A stretch of DNA of 59,536 nt from contig PHEL01000035.1 of assembly GCA_002842925.1 (NCBI GenBank), forward strand, positions 1 through 59,536. The letters are read 5' to 3'. How positions within the stretch are numbered: the first letter of the stretch is position 1; each line of letters opens with the position of its first letter. Both the position numbers and the translations under genes were made by a program. A model generated the notes under the pieces. The model saw nothing but the letters and a program-made list of their open reading frames with translations, searched no databases and had not been told where the DNA came from. Source of the stretch: Alphaproteobacteria bacterium HGW-Alphaproteobacteria-14 (GTDB taxonomy: Bacteria; Pseudomonadota; Alphaproteobacteria; Sphingomonadales; Sphingomonadaceae). Below, in pieces: positions 1 to 9,757 of the stretch.

Positions 1-435
1 ATTCAGCGCCACTGCCGAGCCAAAACTGTGGGCAGCCACGATGGGTTTTCGGTCATGACCGAAAAGGCCCAATGCTTCGGCAACCCCAATCATCTCGCGT
101 CCGCGCGCCGCCATGTCGCAGTCCGGGCGCACGTCACTGTCGCCCATGCCCGAAAGGTCATAGGCGACCACGTGGTAATCGCGGGCGAGAAACGGGGCGA
201 CAAACGCGAAGCAGCGGGCGTGCGAAAGGAAGCCGTGAGTCATCAGCACCGGCGGCGCGGCCGGATTACCCCATCGGAAGTAGTGCATACGCACGCCATC
301 GACGGTTACGAAACCTTCCTCGCGCGGAACAGCCATGGCGTCGACAAACCAGCCTGGCAGGACCGACGGGTCAGGCGCCCAATCCGGCATGATGTCGGAT
401 GTAGTCAGGTTCATCGGTCTTGGTTCCTCGTTCAT
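1..435 (-). CDS. alpha/beta hydrolase, C-terminal part cut by window edge
   Basis: Reading leftward from 435, the protein has an alpha/beta-hydrolase start: a beta-hairpin around FVTVDGVRMHYFRWG, the oxyanion-hole HGF, then AYDLSGMGDSD and a nucleophile elbow AHSFGSA whose Ser is the expected catalytic residue. The acid and His of the triad lie beyond base 1. The ATG at 435 overlaps the stop of the Baeyer-Villiger gene as ATGA; a second in-frame ATG at 414 is possible and has GAGGA upstream. As last gene of the catabolic operon, right after a Baeyer-Villiger enzyme, it is a good candidate to hydrolyse the ester or lactone formed (inference). It could also be an unrelated esterase or C-C hydrolase. 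Confidence 0.85.
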   Translation of the reverse strand, partial: MNEEPRPMNLTTSDIMPDWAPDPSVLPGWFVDAMAVPREEGFVTVDGVRMHYFRWGNPAAPPVLMTHGFLSHARCFAFVAPFLARDYHVVAYDLSGMGDSDVRPDCDMAARGREMIGVAEALGLFGHDRKPIVAAHSFGSAVALN

Positions 436-2051
436 GTCAGTGTGAAGCCGCGGTATCCGTCCGCTGCCACTTCGTCGCAGATCATGGCGAAGCCAACGAC
501 GCTTGGATAATTGAGCAACTGGCGCGGCTTGCCAGGAATGTTGTCGCCCATGTACCAGGACTTTGCTCGGGGAAAGAGCGTCATGGCCCCGATCGCTGCA
601 ACGCTCTCGGTCCATTCGCGCTCCGCGGCTATGTCCGCCTCGAAACGCGTGAAGTTGTCTTCGCGCAGCTTCACCAGAAGGTCGCAGACCCAATCGCCCT
701 GGATTTCTGCCGCGGTCGGACCGTTGGAAAAGCCCGAAGGGCTGAGCGGTCCGTACAGATAGGCCATGTTGGGAAATCCATGCACGGCATAGCCGAGATA
801 GGCGGTCACCTCGTCATGCCAGGCAGCGGCCAGGCTGCGACCGTCCCGCCCCCTGATCCCGGTTTGCGTCAGCCCGCCGCGTCCGGCGTCGAAGCCGGTG
901 GCAAACACGATAAGATCGCATTCGATCAACCCATCGGCGATTTCGATCCCCTCGGGCACGATCCGCTGAATCGGCGCCTGCGCGAGATCGACCAGCGTGA
1001 CATTGTCCTGGCTAAAGATCTCGTAATAGTTCCGCTCGAGCGAAGGGCGCTTGGTTCCAAAGGGGTGCGGCGGCTCACTCGGCGCCAGCATCTCGCGCAA
1101 GGCCGGATTGGCGATCCGCGCCCTGGTTTTGTCGCGCCAAAAATCGTAGGCATGACGGTTGGCACGCTCGTCGGTCAGCAAATCAGCGAAATTGGCGTAC
1201 CAGAAGCGCAAACCTCCGGCCTGCCACTGCTTTTCGAACAGACGGTGCCGTTCTTCCTCGTCGACTTCGAGCGCCGAAGCGTCGATGCTGCCCGTATCGA
1301 AGCCGCCGGCAGACTGGAGACGGGCGGCAAAGATCGCCGGGTAATCTGCTTTCTCCCGCTCCTGCTGTTCATCAGTCAGCGATTCCTGCCGCATCGGCAA
1401 CGCGAGAATCGGCGTGCGTTGCAGCAAGGTGATCTGGGCCGCTTCTGCTGCGGCTTCCTGCGCCACTTGGACACCGCTGGCTCCGGTACCAATAATCGCC
1501 ACCTTGCGCCCGGCCATGGACAGCCCTTGCTGCGGCCAGTGGGCCGTGTGGTGCCATTCGCCCGCAAAGGTCTCCAGTCCGGCGATTTCGGGCACATGGG
1601 CTTTTGCGGCAAAGCCGAGACAGGGCAGCAGATAGTGCGCCGTAATTGTTTCGCCGCTTCCGGTCGTGACCCGCCACTTGCGCTGACCTTCATCCCACTC
1701 GGCGCCCGCCATACGGGTCCCCATGGTCATGTGGGGCCAAAGCGCAAGGCGGTCACAGACATGGCAGAAATAGTCGCGCAGTTCGCGCCATCCGGGATAG
1801 CGTTCGCTCCAGGTCCAGTCGCGCCAAAGTTCGGGCAGCGAAAGTTCGTACAGCGGAACCTGCGAATCGACGCGCGCGCCGGGGTAGCAATTCCAGTACC
1901 AGATGCCGCCCGGCTCTTCGGCCGCGTCGATCAACCTGGCGTCGAAGCCGGCCTCGCGCAGGCGGTGAAGCAGATAAACCCCGCTGAAGCCAGCACCGAC
2001 GATCAGCGCCTCGCAGTCACTAACCGCCCCTCCGTTCGTGCTGTCGCTCAC
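432..2051 (-). CDS. Baeyer-Villiger type flavin monooxygenase
   Basis: A 539-residue FAD/NADPH monooxygenase. It shows two Rossmann motifs, GAGFSG at residues 19-24 and GTGASG at 188-193. Between them lies the diagnostic Baeyer-Villiger fingerprint, from F162 to P173 (pattern FxGxxxHxxxWP), complete. Such enzymes insert one oxygen next to a ketone to give an ester or lactone using NADPH and O2. Start and stop both overlap neighbours by ATGA, so it is translationally coupled to the acyl-CoA synthetase upstream and the hydrolase downstream. The substrate cannot be read from sequence; a cyclic ketone intermediate would fit the operon. The length is normal for single-domain family members. Confidence 0.93.
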   Translation of the reverse strand: MSDSTNGGAVSDCEALIVGAGFSGVYLLHRLREAGFDARLIDAAEEPGGIWYWNCYPGARVDSQVPLYELSLPELWRDWTWSERYPGWRELRDYFCHVCDRLALWPHMTMGTRMAGAEWDEGQRKWRVTTGSGETITAHYLLPCLGFAAKAHVPEIAGLETFAGEWHHTAHWPQQGLSMAGRKVAIIGTGASGVQVAQEAAAEAAQITLLQRTPILALPMRQESLTDEQQEREKADYPAIFAARLQSAGGFDTGSIDASALEVDEEERHRLFEKQWQAGGLRFWYANFADLLTDERANRHAYDFWRDKTRARIANPALREMLAPSEPPHPFGTKRPSLERNYYEIFSQDNVTLVDLAQAPIQRIVPEGIEIADGLIECDLIVFATGFDAGRGGLTQTGIRGRDGRSLAAAWHDEVTAYLGYAVHGFPNMAYLYGPLSPSGFSNGPTAAEIQGDWVCDLLVKLREDNFTRFEADIAAEREWTESVAAIGAMTLFPRAKSWYMGDNIPGKPRQLLNYPSVVGFAMICDEVAADGYRGFTLT

Positions 2052-3661
2052 GCCGCCGCGCCCTGACCTATCGCGAAGTCTCTCACTGCGGCGTAGTCAG
2101 CCTTGCCGTTCGATGCGCGCAGCGCGATACCGGCCCGATAGACCACCTTGGGGGTCTTGTAACCGGCCAGCTGTCGGCGGACATGGGCCTTGAGTTCGGC
2201 CTCGTCGAAGGTGGCGTTGTCCTCCAGGCAGACCACCGCGGTCACGGCCTGGCCCCATTTCTCGTCCGGCACGCCAACGACGAGAGCATCGGCCACAGAC
2301 GGGTGGGTCTTGAGCACTTCCTCGACTTCTTCGGGATAGACCTTTTCCCCGGCTGTGTTGATGCAGACGCTGCCCCGGCCGAGCAGGGTCAGGCTGCCGT
2401 CAGCCTCCACCAGGCACCAGTCGCCGGGGATCGAGTAGCGCACGCCGCCGATAGTCCGGAACGTTTTCGCAGACTTTTCCGGATCCTTGTAATAGCCCAC
2501 TGGAATGGCACCCTTTCGGGCAATGAAGCCGGGGATCCCGCTGCCGGCTTCCACCTTTGCATCGCTTTCGTCGAACACGTCGCAATGCTCGCCGATCACG
2601 AACTTGGCGGTCTGGACGGACCCTTGCGCGGTGGTCACCGACAAGCCATAGCCAAGCCCCTCTGATGCACCGAAGGCGTCCATCAGCGCCACCTGCGGAA
2701 TGTGCCGTATCAGCCCATCCTTGACCTCGCGGCTCCACATCACTCCTGACGAAAGGATCGAGATCAGACTCGATGTGTCGCAGCTCCGGGGTGCATTGTC
2801 GAGCGCAGCAAGCATCGGTTTGGCGAAAGCATCGCCGACGATTGCGACCGACTGCACCCGGTGCCTCTCGACAACGCGCCATAACTCGTCGGCGTCGAAC
2901 GACGGGTTCTCAAGCGTTACGATGCAGCCTCCCCCCATCAGCGTGCCAAGGGCAGAGAGGAGTCCTGTACCATGCATCATCGGACAGGCGGGGAGGAACA
3001 CCCGGCCAGGTCCGTCAGTACGGATCATCGTGACGGTTTCGTCCATATCCTGCGGCGCTGGACCAAGCAGGCCGGCGGAATCGAGCTGCGCCCGCCGCAG
3101 GTCATCGTGGCGCCACATCACCCCCTTGGGCATGCCGGTGGTCCCACCTGTGTAGATGAACAGCATGTCGTCAGGCGAACGGGCTATGCCCAGCGGCGAA
3201 CCGTCGCCTTGCGCCGCCAACGCCTCGTAGGGTTCGGCAAATGGCGCGATCGCCGCCGGATCGCCGATTTCGACAAAGATCCGGGCCTTCCCCAGCCGGT
3301 CCTTCAATTCGACAATGCAATCGCGGAATTCGCTGCTGTAGACAATCGCCTCGGCATCGGAATCATCGAAAATGTAAAGCACCTCGTCCGGTTTGTAACG
3401 GTAGTTGATATTGACGTGGGTCAGCCGGGCCTTGAAACAGGCGACCATCGACTCGCCGTATTCCGGCCGGTTGCGCATGTAGAAGGCTACCTTGGCCCCG
3501 TGTTCAAGCCCCCTGGCACGCAGCGCGCGGGCAAGATTGTTGGACCGCGCGGCCATTTCAGGCCAGTTGATCCGCCGATCTCCGTGGATCAGCGCCGGGG
3601 CATCGCGAGGAAGCGCCGCTTCGATCGCATCCAGTATGTCGCCGAAATTCCAATCGGTCAT
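2048..3661 (-). CDS. AMP-forming acyl-CoA synthetase (FadD-like)
   Basis: A 537-residue ANL-superfamily ligase with the AMP-binding P-loop YTGGTTGMPKG at residues 170-180 and a C-terminal domain with GEKVYPEEVEEV and the near-terminal NGKADY, whose Lys is the usual catalytic lysine. It should activate a carboxylic acid to its CoA thioester with ATP. Overall it resembles FadD3/FadD19-type enzymes of steroid and terpenoid breakdown more than housekeeping long-chain FadD (family impression, not searched). It follows the acyl-CoA dehydrogenase by 24 bp and overlaps the monooxygenase start by 4 bp. Confidence 0.9.
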   Translation of the reverse strand: MTDWNFGDILDAIEAALPRDAPALIHGDRRINWPEMAARSNNLARALRARGLEHGAKVAFYMRNRPEYGESMVACFKARLTHVNINYRYKPDEVLYIFDDSDAEAIVYSSEFRDCIVELKDRLGKARIFVEIGDPAAIAPFAEPYEALAAQGDGSPLGIARSPDDMLFIYTGGTTGMPKGVMWRHDDLRRAQLDSAGLLGPAPQDMDETVTMIRTDGPGRVFLPACPMMHGTGLLSALGTLMGGGCIVTLENPSFDADELWRVVERHRVQSVAIVGDAFAKPMLAALDNAPRSCDTSSLISILSSGVMWSREVKDGLIRHIPQVALMDAFGASEGLGYGLSVTTAQGSVQTAKFVIGEHCDVFDESDAKVEAGSGIPGFIARKGAIPVGYYKDPEKSAKTFRTIGGVRYSIPGDWCLVEADGSLTLLGRGSVCINTAGEKVYPEEVEEVLKTHPSVADALVVGVPDEKWGQAVTAVVCLEDNATFDEAELKAHVRRQLAGYKTPKVVYRAGIALRASNGKADYAAVRDFAIGQGAAA

Positions 3662-3685
3662 CTTCTTCTCTCCCGACCCGTCGTT

Positions 3686-4777
3686 CTATGTCGTTGCGGT
3701 CAATCCCTGTAGCTGCGCTGCGTCGGACCTTACTCGCTCCGGCCCGCCAAGAACTTGGCGGTCGAATCCGATCCGCTTGAACCAGAAGTGCAGTCCAAGC
3801 AGGTCGGTAAAGCCCATCCCGCCGTGCACCTCCGTCGCGGTTCGCGCCACGAAGCGGTGAACCTCGCCAGTGAGCGATTTTGCGTGGCAGGCCACCAGCG
3901 CCGCCTCCTCGGGAATGGTGTCGAAGGCGTGCGCGGCATACCACACCAGCGCCCGGCAAGGTTCGTGCCGAGCGGCCATTTCTGCGCACATATGCTTGAC
4001 CGCCTGGAAGCTGCCGATGACCCGCCCGAACTGCTCGCGCTCTCCGGCATAGGCGACCGCCTTCTCGATCATCGCTTCGCCCGCCCCAAGACTGTCTGCC
4101 GCGAGCAAGACGCGCCCAGCATCGCGCAGCCGCCGCGCCGCAAGGCCGCCATCGTCGGCAAGGGGTTCGGCGATTGCGCCGGTCAGCCGTAACTCGCCGA
4201 TGCTGCGAGTCGTATCGATGGTCTGCAAGGCTATCCGCTCGACTCCGGTCGATGTGGCGGCCAGCAGATGGAGCCTCCCCGAAACATCGCCGACAATGAA
4301 ATAATCCGCCCCCACAAAATCTAACGCAAACAGCGCGGTGCCGGTCAGTCTGCCGCCTTCGGCCCGGACTCTCACTCCGTCGCGCTCCTCGACGATGCCC
4401 GCGATCGCGACGCCGAAGCGTACCGCGCCGGAAGCAATCCGGGGCAGCCATTCAGCCTGCTGCGCGGCCGAGCCCGCCAGCATCAGCGCCAGCGGGGCGA
4501 GCACGCTGCGCGCCAGGAACGGCGCAGGGGCCACAGCCCGGCCAAGCTGCTCGGCCACCACCGCTGCATCGAGCAGCGTCATCCCTAGCCCGCCATGCAC
4601 TTCGGGCACCAACAGGCCGGTCAGCCCGATATCATGTAGCGCAGCCACGACCTGATCGCTGACCGCGCTGCCTGTTTCCGAGCAGGAGCGCACATGATCG
4701 AGCGGGCAGGTTTCCGCAAGGCAGCGCCCGACCGTGTCCCTGAGCATTTCTTGTTCCGGGGAAAGACCGAAATCCAT
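3686..4777 (-). CDS. acyl-CoA dehydrogenase, second subunit type
   Basis: A 363-residue acyl-CoA dehydrogenase, beginning MDFGLSPEQ at the ATG overlapping the stop of the upstream dehydrogenase (ATGA at 4777). The FAD-contact segment REQFGRVIGSFQAVKHMCAE and the C-terminal HGGMGF are present. It is shorter and more divergent than its neighbour. Paired, unequal ACAD genes like these form alpha2-beta2 heterotetramers in steroid side-chain degradation (for example the FadE28/FadE29 pair), and the same arrangement is inferred here. It would introduce a 2,3 double bond into the CoA ester. An extended reading frame upstream to 4924 lies inside the neighbouring gene and is not the start. Confidence 0.9.
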   Translation of the reverse strand: MDFGLSPEQEMLRDTVGRCLAETCPLDHVRSCSETGSAVSDQVVAALHDIGLTGLLVPEVHGGLGMTLLDAAVVAEQLGRAVAPAPFLARSVLAPLALMLAGSAAQQAEWLPRIASGAVRFGVAIAGIVEERDGVRVRAEGGRLTGTALFALDFVGADYFIVGDVSGRLHLLAATSTGVERIALQTIDTTRSIGELRLTGAIAEPLADDGGLAARRLRDAGRVLLAADSLGAGEAMIEKAVAYAGEREQFGRVIGSFQAVKHMCAEMAARHEPCRALVWYAAHAFDTIPEEAALVACHAKSLTGEVHRFVARTATEVHGGMGFTDLLGLHFWFKRIGFDRQVLGGPERVRSDAAQLQGLTATT

Positions 4778-6000
4778 CAGGCGACTTCCTTCCGGCTCTG
4801 GGCGGCGTCCAGCGCAAGCCGCGGCTCGCGCGGCATGTTGAGGCCGCGTTCGGCGATGATGTTCTTCTGGATCTGCGCGGTGCCGCCGCCGATGATCAGC
4901 CCCAACTGGAACATATAGTTCCATTGCCAGACGCCCCCCTCGCGCTCACGCGGGCTTTCGGCATAGAGGATGCCCATTTCGCCCATCGCATCGATCGCCA
5001 GGGCCGAGATCTGGTGTGCCAGTTCGCAGCTCTGCAGCTTGACGATCAGCTTGGCCATACCCCCTGATTCACCCTTGAGCTGGTTCGAAAGCAAGCGCAT
5101 CCCGTTGTATTTCATCGCTGCGACTTCCGCCTGCAGAGCGACAAGACGGTCGCGCAGCACGGGATTGTCAATAGCGCGAGCCGACCCGATCTGCTCCTCC
5201 TGCATTAGCCTGATCAGCGCCAACAGGCGGTTTTCCAGCGCATCGGGATCGCCAAGCATCCCGCGCTCGTGGCCGAGCGTCGCATTGGCGACGAACCAGC
5301 CCTGGCCGCGCTGCCCGACGATCTGATCGACCGGCACCCGCACGTCGGTGAAGAACGTTTCGTTGAATTCAGCGTGCCCGGTCATTGTCTTGAGCGGGCG
5401 AACCTCGATCCCCGGCAAGTCCATCGAGAAGATCAGATAGGAAATGCCCGCGTGCTTGGGTGCCTCGGTCTCGGTCCGCACCAGGCAGAAGATCATGTCG
5501 GCCTGCCGCGCGGTGCTGGTCCAGATCTTCTGTCCGTTGATCACGAAGTGGCCGTTTTCCTCGCGCGCGCTAGTGCGCAGACTGGCCAGATCCGAGCCCG
5601 CGCCGGGTTCCGAATAGCCCTGGCACCAGACGATCTCACCGCGCAGGGTGGGCTCGATCCAGCGGCGCTTCTGCTCTTCGGTGCCGAGTTCGAGCAGGGT
5701 CGGAACCAGCATCGAGACGCCTTGGTTGGACAGCCCCCCAGGCACGCCAGCACGGGCAAATTCCTCGGCGATGATCCGCGCTTCAAGGATGTCTGGCTCA
5801 GCGCCGTAGCCGCCATATTCGCGCGGAATGGTCCGCGCGGTGTAGCCATGTTCCAGCAGCAGGTTCTGCCAGGCGACCGCGTCGGTCGTCGGGCGCGCCG
5901 CACGCTGTGCCGATTCCGGCGCACGCTTGCCATTGCGGGCCAGAAAATCGCGCACTTCGGCGCGGAAGCGCTCGTATTTGGGGCCATATTCGAGGTTCAT
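4777..6000 (-). CDS. acyl-CoA dehydrogenase, first subunit type
   Basis: A 407-residue FAD enzyme with the classical middle-domain motif CQGYSEPGAGSDLASL and the C-terminal segment GGGTAQIQKNIIAERGLNMP typical of bacterial FadE-type proteins. The ATG at 6000 overlaps the DUF35 stop by ATGA; a longer open frame to 6630 runs through neighbouring genes and is rejected. It probably pairs with the adjacent smaller dehydrogenase to oxidise a bulky or branched acyl-CoA (inference from gene pairing). Confidence 0.92.
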   Translation of the reverse strand: MNLEYGPKYERFRAEVRDFLARNGKRAPESAQRAARPTTDAVAWQNLLLEHGYTARTIPREYGGYGAEPDILEARIIAEEFARAGVPGGLSNQGVSMLVPTLLELGTEEQKRRWIEPTLRGEIVWCQGYSEPGAGSDLASLRTSAREENGHFVINGQKIWTSTARQADMIFCLVRTETEAPKHAGISYLIFSMDLPGIEVRPLKTMTGHAEFNETFFTDVRVPVDQIVGQRGQGWFVANATLGHERGMLGDPDALENRLLALIRLMQEEQIGSARAIDNPVLRDRLVALQAEVAAMKYNGMRLLSNQLKGESGGMAKLIVKLQSCELAHQISALAIDAMGEMGILYAESPREREGGVWQWNYMFQLGLIIGGGTAQIQKNIIAERGLNMPREPRLALDAAQSRKEVA

Positions 6001-6473
6001 GGTGCGTGCTCTCCACTCGCGACCGGCCGGAACACCGGCAGCCGAAAATCGTCCCCCAGCGGCTCGAAGGTCAGTTCGACCGGCATTTCGAGTTTGACCC
6101 GGTCCTGAGTGCATTCGATCAGCCGGGTCGCCATACGCACCCCTTCCTCCAGCTCTACTACGGCCGCAATGAACGGGATTTCGTGGGCAAATGCCGGGTG
6201 TAGGGCCTGGTGCGTGATGGTCCACGTGAACAACGTGCCCCTGCCGGTGCTGGGCTCCCAGGCGAACTCGGGAGAACCGCAGCGGGCGCACATGTAGCGC
6301 GGCAGATGGCGCCAGGTGCCGCAGAAGGAGCAACGCTGGAAATGCAGATGACCATCCTGGCACAGCCGCCAGAATTCCTGCTCTACGGGGTCCTGCGGAC
6401 GCGGACGCGGCTTGGCAGGCGGGGTTTGAGCCTCCTGCCGCTGCTTGGGAGGAAGTTCTGCATCGTGGCTCAT
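5997..6473 (-). CDS. DUF35 Zn-ribbon/OB-fold protein, thiolase partner
   Basis: A 158-residue protein with an N-terminal rubredoxin-like zinc ribbon (CSFCG and CARCGS) followed by an OB-fold with the [14 protein letters not shown] region. This DUF35 architecture is known as the partner of thiolase-like proteins; in steroid side-chain degradation the DUF35 domain of ChsH2 docks the Ltp2 aldolase and channels CoA substrate to it. Here it lies directly downstream of an Ltp2-like gene and overlaps it by 4 bp (ATGA), so a complex of the two products is likely. No MaoC-type hydratase domain is fused to it. Confidence 0.9.
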   Translation of the reverse strand: MSHDAELPPKQRQEAQTPPAKPRPRPQDPVEQEFWRLCQDGHLHFQRCSFCGTWRHLPRYMCARCGSPEFAWEPSTGRGTLFTWTITHQALHPAFAHEIPFIAAVVELEEGVRMATRLIECTQDRVKLEMPVELTFEPLGDDFRLPVFRPVASGEHAP

Positions 6474-7645
6474 GTGAACCTCCGCAAGATGGCGATGCTG
6501 CCGTCGCCCAAATCGCCCCAGCCCGTGACCAAGCCGGTCTGGGCGTTCTCGACCTGCCGATCGCCGCAGTCGTGACGCAGTTGTCGGACCGCCTCGACCA
6601 CATGATTGAGGCCCCAGACATGCGCCTCACTGAGCAACCCGCCGTGAGTGTTTAGCGGATAGCGCCCACCAAGTTCAATTTGCCCGTCCCGGACGAAATC
6701 GAGTTGACCTCCTGGCTCGCAGTAACCCAGAGCTTCCAGCTGCAGCAGCACCACGTAGGTGAAACAGTCGTAGATCTGCAGGAAGTCCATGTTCTCACAG
6801 GTAACTCCAGCCATCTCGAAGGCTTTCGGAGCGGCGTAGGAAAGCCCGATCTTGAACGGATCGGGACGCGAGGGAATGTCGTCGGCCGGATATGGGTGCC
6901 CTTCCGCAGCCCCGGCAATCGTCACCGGCACGTGGGGCATGTCACGCGCCTTGTCGATGCGCGAGACCACCACCGCGCAGGCTCCGTCGGTTTCAAGGCA
7001 ACAGTCGTAAAGCCGGAATGGCTCAGAAATCCAGCGTGATGTGGCATAGGTATCCCAGTCGAGTGGACGACCGCAGGTGAAGGCCTTGGGGTTTAGCTGG
7101 GCGTGCTTGCGACAGGCCATCGCTACCGCGCCCATTGCTTCTGGTCCAACCCCGAACAGCTGGGAGTGACGTGTCGCCAGCCAAGCATACATCTGCACCG
7201 GCAGAAAAACGCCGTAGGGTATATAATAGCCTTGGATCGTGTTGGTCAGCGTGGTCATGTTCATCGACCGCGTCGCCGGCGCGCCGGGCTTGGGGCGCAG
7301 CGCGGAGAACCCGTTCCAACCAAGGGTGACAAGGACATGGTCGCACAGGCCCGCGGCGATAGCCATGGCCGCGTTTTGCAACGCAGTCGTCGGACTTGCA
7401 CCGCCCATGTGGACCGTCGCGGCATAGCGCAGCACATCGATCCCAAGGTTGGCGGCCAACTCTTCGGACGTCGTATAAATCGGCGGCGGGATCATGCCGT
7501 CGATATCGCCCGGCTTCAATCCCGCATCGGCGATCGCGCGGCGCGAGGCTTCCAGCATCATGTCAACCGCGCTGCGTTCGGTGCCCTTGACAAAATCTGT
7601 CTCGCCAATTCCGGTTATTGCGGCTTTGTCGGAAAATCCGGTCAT
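6470..7645 (-). CDS. thiolase-like lipid-transfer/aldolase protein (Ltp2 type)
   Basis: A 391-residue thiolase-superfamily protein in the SCP2/Ltp2 branch. It contains [13 protein letters not shown], a mid-protein [14 protein letters not shown], the segment [13 protein letters not shown] and [11 protein letters not shown] with an active-site-region His. Members either thiolyse 3-ketoacyl-CoAs or, like Ltp2, catalyse a retro-aldol cleavage; the DUF35 partner favours the aldolase reading. The start at 7645 ([10 protein letters not shown]) has GGGGGCG upstream and leaves a 16-bp gap from the previous gene. An alternative ATG at 7681 would overlap that gene by 20 bp. Confidence 0.87.
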   Translation of the reverse strand: MTGFSDKAAITGIGETDFVKGTERSAVDMMLEASRRAIADAGLKPGDIDGMIPPPIYTTSEELAANLGIDVLRYAATVHMGGASPTTALQNAAMAIAAGLCDHVLVTLGWNGFSALRPKPGAPATRSMNMTTLTNTIQGYYIPYGVFLPVQMYAWLATRHSQLFGVGPEAMGAVAMACRKHAQLNPKAFTCGRPLDWDTYATSRWISEPFRLYDCCLETDGACAVVVSRIDKARDMPHVPVTIAGAAEGHPYPADDIPSRPDPFKIGLSYAAPKAFEMAGVTCENMDFLQIYDCFTYVVLLQLEALGYCEPGGQLDFVRDGQIELGGRYPLNTHGGLLSEAHVWGLNHVVEAVRQLRHDCGDRQVENAQTGLVTGWGDLGDGSIAILRRFT

Positions 7646-7661
7646 GCGTGACGCCCCCGGA

Positions 7662-8801
7662 TCAGCGGAAACGGCTGGCAAGCGCGAGTGCGCGTTCGGC
7701 TTCGGAAACCAGGTCGGCCATTACTGCGGCGGCGGGGCGCACCGCGTGGATCAGGCCGATCCCCTGTCCGGCGAAGCCGGGAAGGATATCCTTGCGCCTG
7801 GCCTCGATTCCGGCAGCCATGACCGGGCCTGAAATCATCGACTGATAAGGCATTGGCAGCGGTTCCTTGCCCGCGTCAACCCACGCGTCGGCCCATTTGT
7901 TGCGGATCATCCGCGCCGGCTTGCCGGTAATCGAGCGGCTGACCACGGTATCGGCATCTCCGCCCTCGACGATCGCTTCCTTTTGGAAGCCCTCGATGCC
8001 CGCTTCTTCGGTAGCAAGGAACGCGGTGCCGACCCAGGCCCCTTCCGCGCCCAGCATGAAGGCAGCGGCCACCCCGCGTCCGTCGGAAATGCCGCCCGCG
8101 CCCAGCACCGGCACACGGTCGCCCACGGCATCGACCACCTGCGGGATCAGCGAGATTGTCCCGATCGGTGAATTGTGTCCGCCACCGTCATGGCCTTGGG
8201 CGACGATCACGTCGATCCCGTTTTCGACCACCTGCTGCGCGTGCTTGACCTTGCCGACCACGGCCATGACGATCGTACCGTTGGCATGGAGACGGTCCAT
8301 CCACGGGCCGGGATTGCCAAGTCCGGCGGCATAGACCGGCACCTTCTCCTCGATTACCACTTCCATCTGCGCTTCGAAGAATTCCTTCGAGAACAGCGGC
8401 GGGCCGCCCTCGGCATCGCGTCCGCCAGTGGCACGCCTTGCCGCCTCGCCGTCAGCCCTCACCAGCCCTTCGCGGGCCATGAAATCCTCCGCGAACTGGC
8501 GGTATTCGGCCGCCAGTCCCATGGGATCGGCGGGCGCGGTACCGCTTTGCGGAGACTTGCCCAGGCGCACAGAGGCCGGCAGCAGGGTATCGACCCCAAA
8601 CGGCTTATCGGTCAGTTCGCGGGTTTGGCGGATCCATTCCCGCAGTCGTTCTGGCGCGCAGGCTGCGGCGCCCAGAACGCCTAGACCACCGGCATTGGAA
8701 ACCGCAGCCGCCAGCGCCGGAACGCTCGCCCCGCCCATTCCGGCAAGGACGATCGGGTATTCGATTTTCAGCAGATCACAAATGCGGCTGGTCAAGGCCA
8801 T
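7662..8801 (-). CDS. nitronate monooxygenase / FabK-like FMN protein
   Basis: A 379-residue TIM-barrel flavoprotein of the 2-nitropropane dioxygenase family. Visible are the N-terminal [10 protein letters not shown], the central AQGHDGGGH that carries the conserved His region, and the FMN phosphate site [18 protein letters not shown]. Family members oxidise alkyl nitronates or act as enoyl reductases, and many catabolic-operon copies have no known substrate. A role in reducing or isomerising an enoyl-CoA intermediate is possible but unproven. It is the first structural gene after the regulator, 14 bp downstream. Confidence 0.85.
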   Translation of the reverse strand: MALTSRICDLLKIEYPIVLAGMGGASVPALAAAVSNAGGLGVLGAAACAPERLREWIRQTRELTDKPFGVDTLLPASVRLGKSPQSGTAPADPMGLAAEYRQFAEDFMAREGLVRADGEAARRATGGRDAEGGPPLFSKEFFEAQMEVVIEEKVPVYAAGLGNPGPWMDRLHANGTIVMAVVGKVKHAQQVVENGIDVIVAQGHDGGGHNSPIGTISLIPQVVDAVGDRVPVLGAGGISDGRGVAAAFMLGAEGAWVGTAFLATEEAGIEGFQKEAIVEGGDADTVVSRSITGKPARMIRNKWADAWVDAGKEPLPMPYQSMISGPVMAAGIEARRKDILPGFAGQGIGLIHAVRPAAAVMADLVSEAERALALASRFR

Positions 8802-8815
8802 TGTCTTTCTCCCAT

Positions 8816-9601
8816 TCAGGCTTCCCGGTTTGCGTTCCCCCAGCGGACCTTTTGCGCGAGCAATGCAGGACTACGCTCTGCCAGATACTGGGTCGATCCA
8901 TCGGTCAGCCGCTCCATCTGGCGCCGGGCACCCACAGCATCGCGCATCCGCACGGCCTGCAGCACGCGACCGAGGCACCGCAACTGGGTTTCGCGCTCCT
9001 GCGCCGAATAGCCCAGACCTTCCGACATGCTGCGGGTCAACAGGTGCAAAGCGGAGACCAGCAGGCCGAAGGTCGAGTTTCCGCTGGCCCAGCCCAGCAG
9101 ATCGTGAAACCGACGATTGGTTTCCTCGAATTCCGGACCTTCCCGCTCGCGCTCGAGCCGTGCCAGGCATGCCTCGAGCGCAGCAAGATCGGCGACGGTG
9201 GCCATTTCCGCGGCCCGCGCCGCAACCGTCGGGGCAATCGCTTCGCGCAGTTCGAGCAGCGCTCGAAGGTCGGTATCCATGAATTGCAGAATCAGCGCCA
9301 TCGAACTGGCGAAATCGGCTGTCTGCGGACGGGTGATAACCGGCCCACCACCCCGACCCTGAGTGAGATGGATCACACCCTGCAATTCGAGAAAACGCAG
9401 CGCCTCACGCAGCGTAGCACGCGCCACGTCATAGCGCGCCAGCATGGCATCCTCGTGGGGAAGCCGGTCACCCGGTCCCTGCGCATTGCTCTCGATATCC
9501 TCGACAATCTCGCGGGCCAGCACCAGGGCGCGCTTGACCTTGGTCTGGCCAAGGTTAGCGGCAGGCTCCGCAGGGAGGACATGTCTTGGGCCGGATCTCA
9601 T
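8816..9601 (-). CDS. GntR-family regulator, FCD domain
   Basis: A 261-residue regulator: winged helix with LPHEDAMLARYDVARATLREALRFLE read as helix-turn-helix (residues about 40-75), then a helical FCD effector domain with FHDLLG and a metal/ligand His region. It heads the catabolic operon and is divergent from CYP153, so it most likely controls both, releasing DNA on binding a pathway acid or CoA ester (family knowledge plus inference). The ATG at 9601 is chosen because a promoter with perfect TTGACA sits so that transcription would begin at or next to this ATG. A longer frame to 9661 would start upstream of that promoter. Confidence 0.88.
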   Translation of the reverse strand: MRSGPRHVLPAEPAANLGQTKVKRALVLAREIVEDIESNAQGPGDRLPHEDAMLARYDVARATLREALRFLELQGVIHLTQGRGGGPVITRPQTADFASSMALILQFMDTDLRALLELREAIAPTVAARAAEMATVADLAALEACLARLEREREGPEFEETNRRFHDLLGWASGNSTFGLLVSALHLLTRSMSEGLGYSAQERETQLRCLGRVLQAVRMRDAVGARRQMERLTDGSTQYLAERSPALLAQKVRWGNANREA

Positions 9602-9607
9602 GATAAT

Positions 9608-9636
9608 CTGATAAGAATTAAGTGAAATGCTGTCAA
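9608..9636 (-). promoter_or_regulatory. predicted promoter of the gntR operon
   Basis: On the minus strand TTGACA (9636-9631) is followed after exactly 17 bp by TATCAG (9613-9608). The expected start point falls at about 9601, the ATG of the regulator, and no Shine-Dalgarno sequence is present, which suggests a leaderless message. Confidence 0.55.
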
Positions 9637-9694
9637 TGCTCCCGCAAAAACTATCGCACACTGGAGGGTTCTGGATAAACTCTTATACTATTTA

Positions 9695-9723
9695 TTGACG
9701 AATCGGTGATCTGCCCTTATCCA
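9695..9723 (+). promoter_or_regulatory. predicted promoter of CYP153-ferredoxin
   Basis: On the plus strand TTGACG (9695-9700), 17 bp spacer, TATCCA (9718-9723). The start point would give a leader of roughly 30 nt ahead of the CYP153 ATG with its strong GAGGGAGG ribosome site. The divergent regulator promoter is about 60 bp away, so one regulator-binding event could affect both. Confidence 0.5.
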
Positions 9724-9757
9724 GCCCAGGAGCAGACCGAACTTGAGGGAGGTGACG

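Noticed and set aside
420-2066. Long plus-strand open frame opposite the Baeyer-Villiger gene
   Set aside because: Shadow of a GC-rich coding strand; the minus-strand protein carries complete family motifs.
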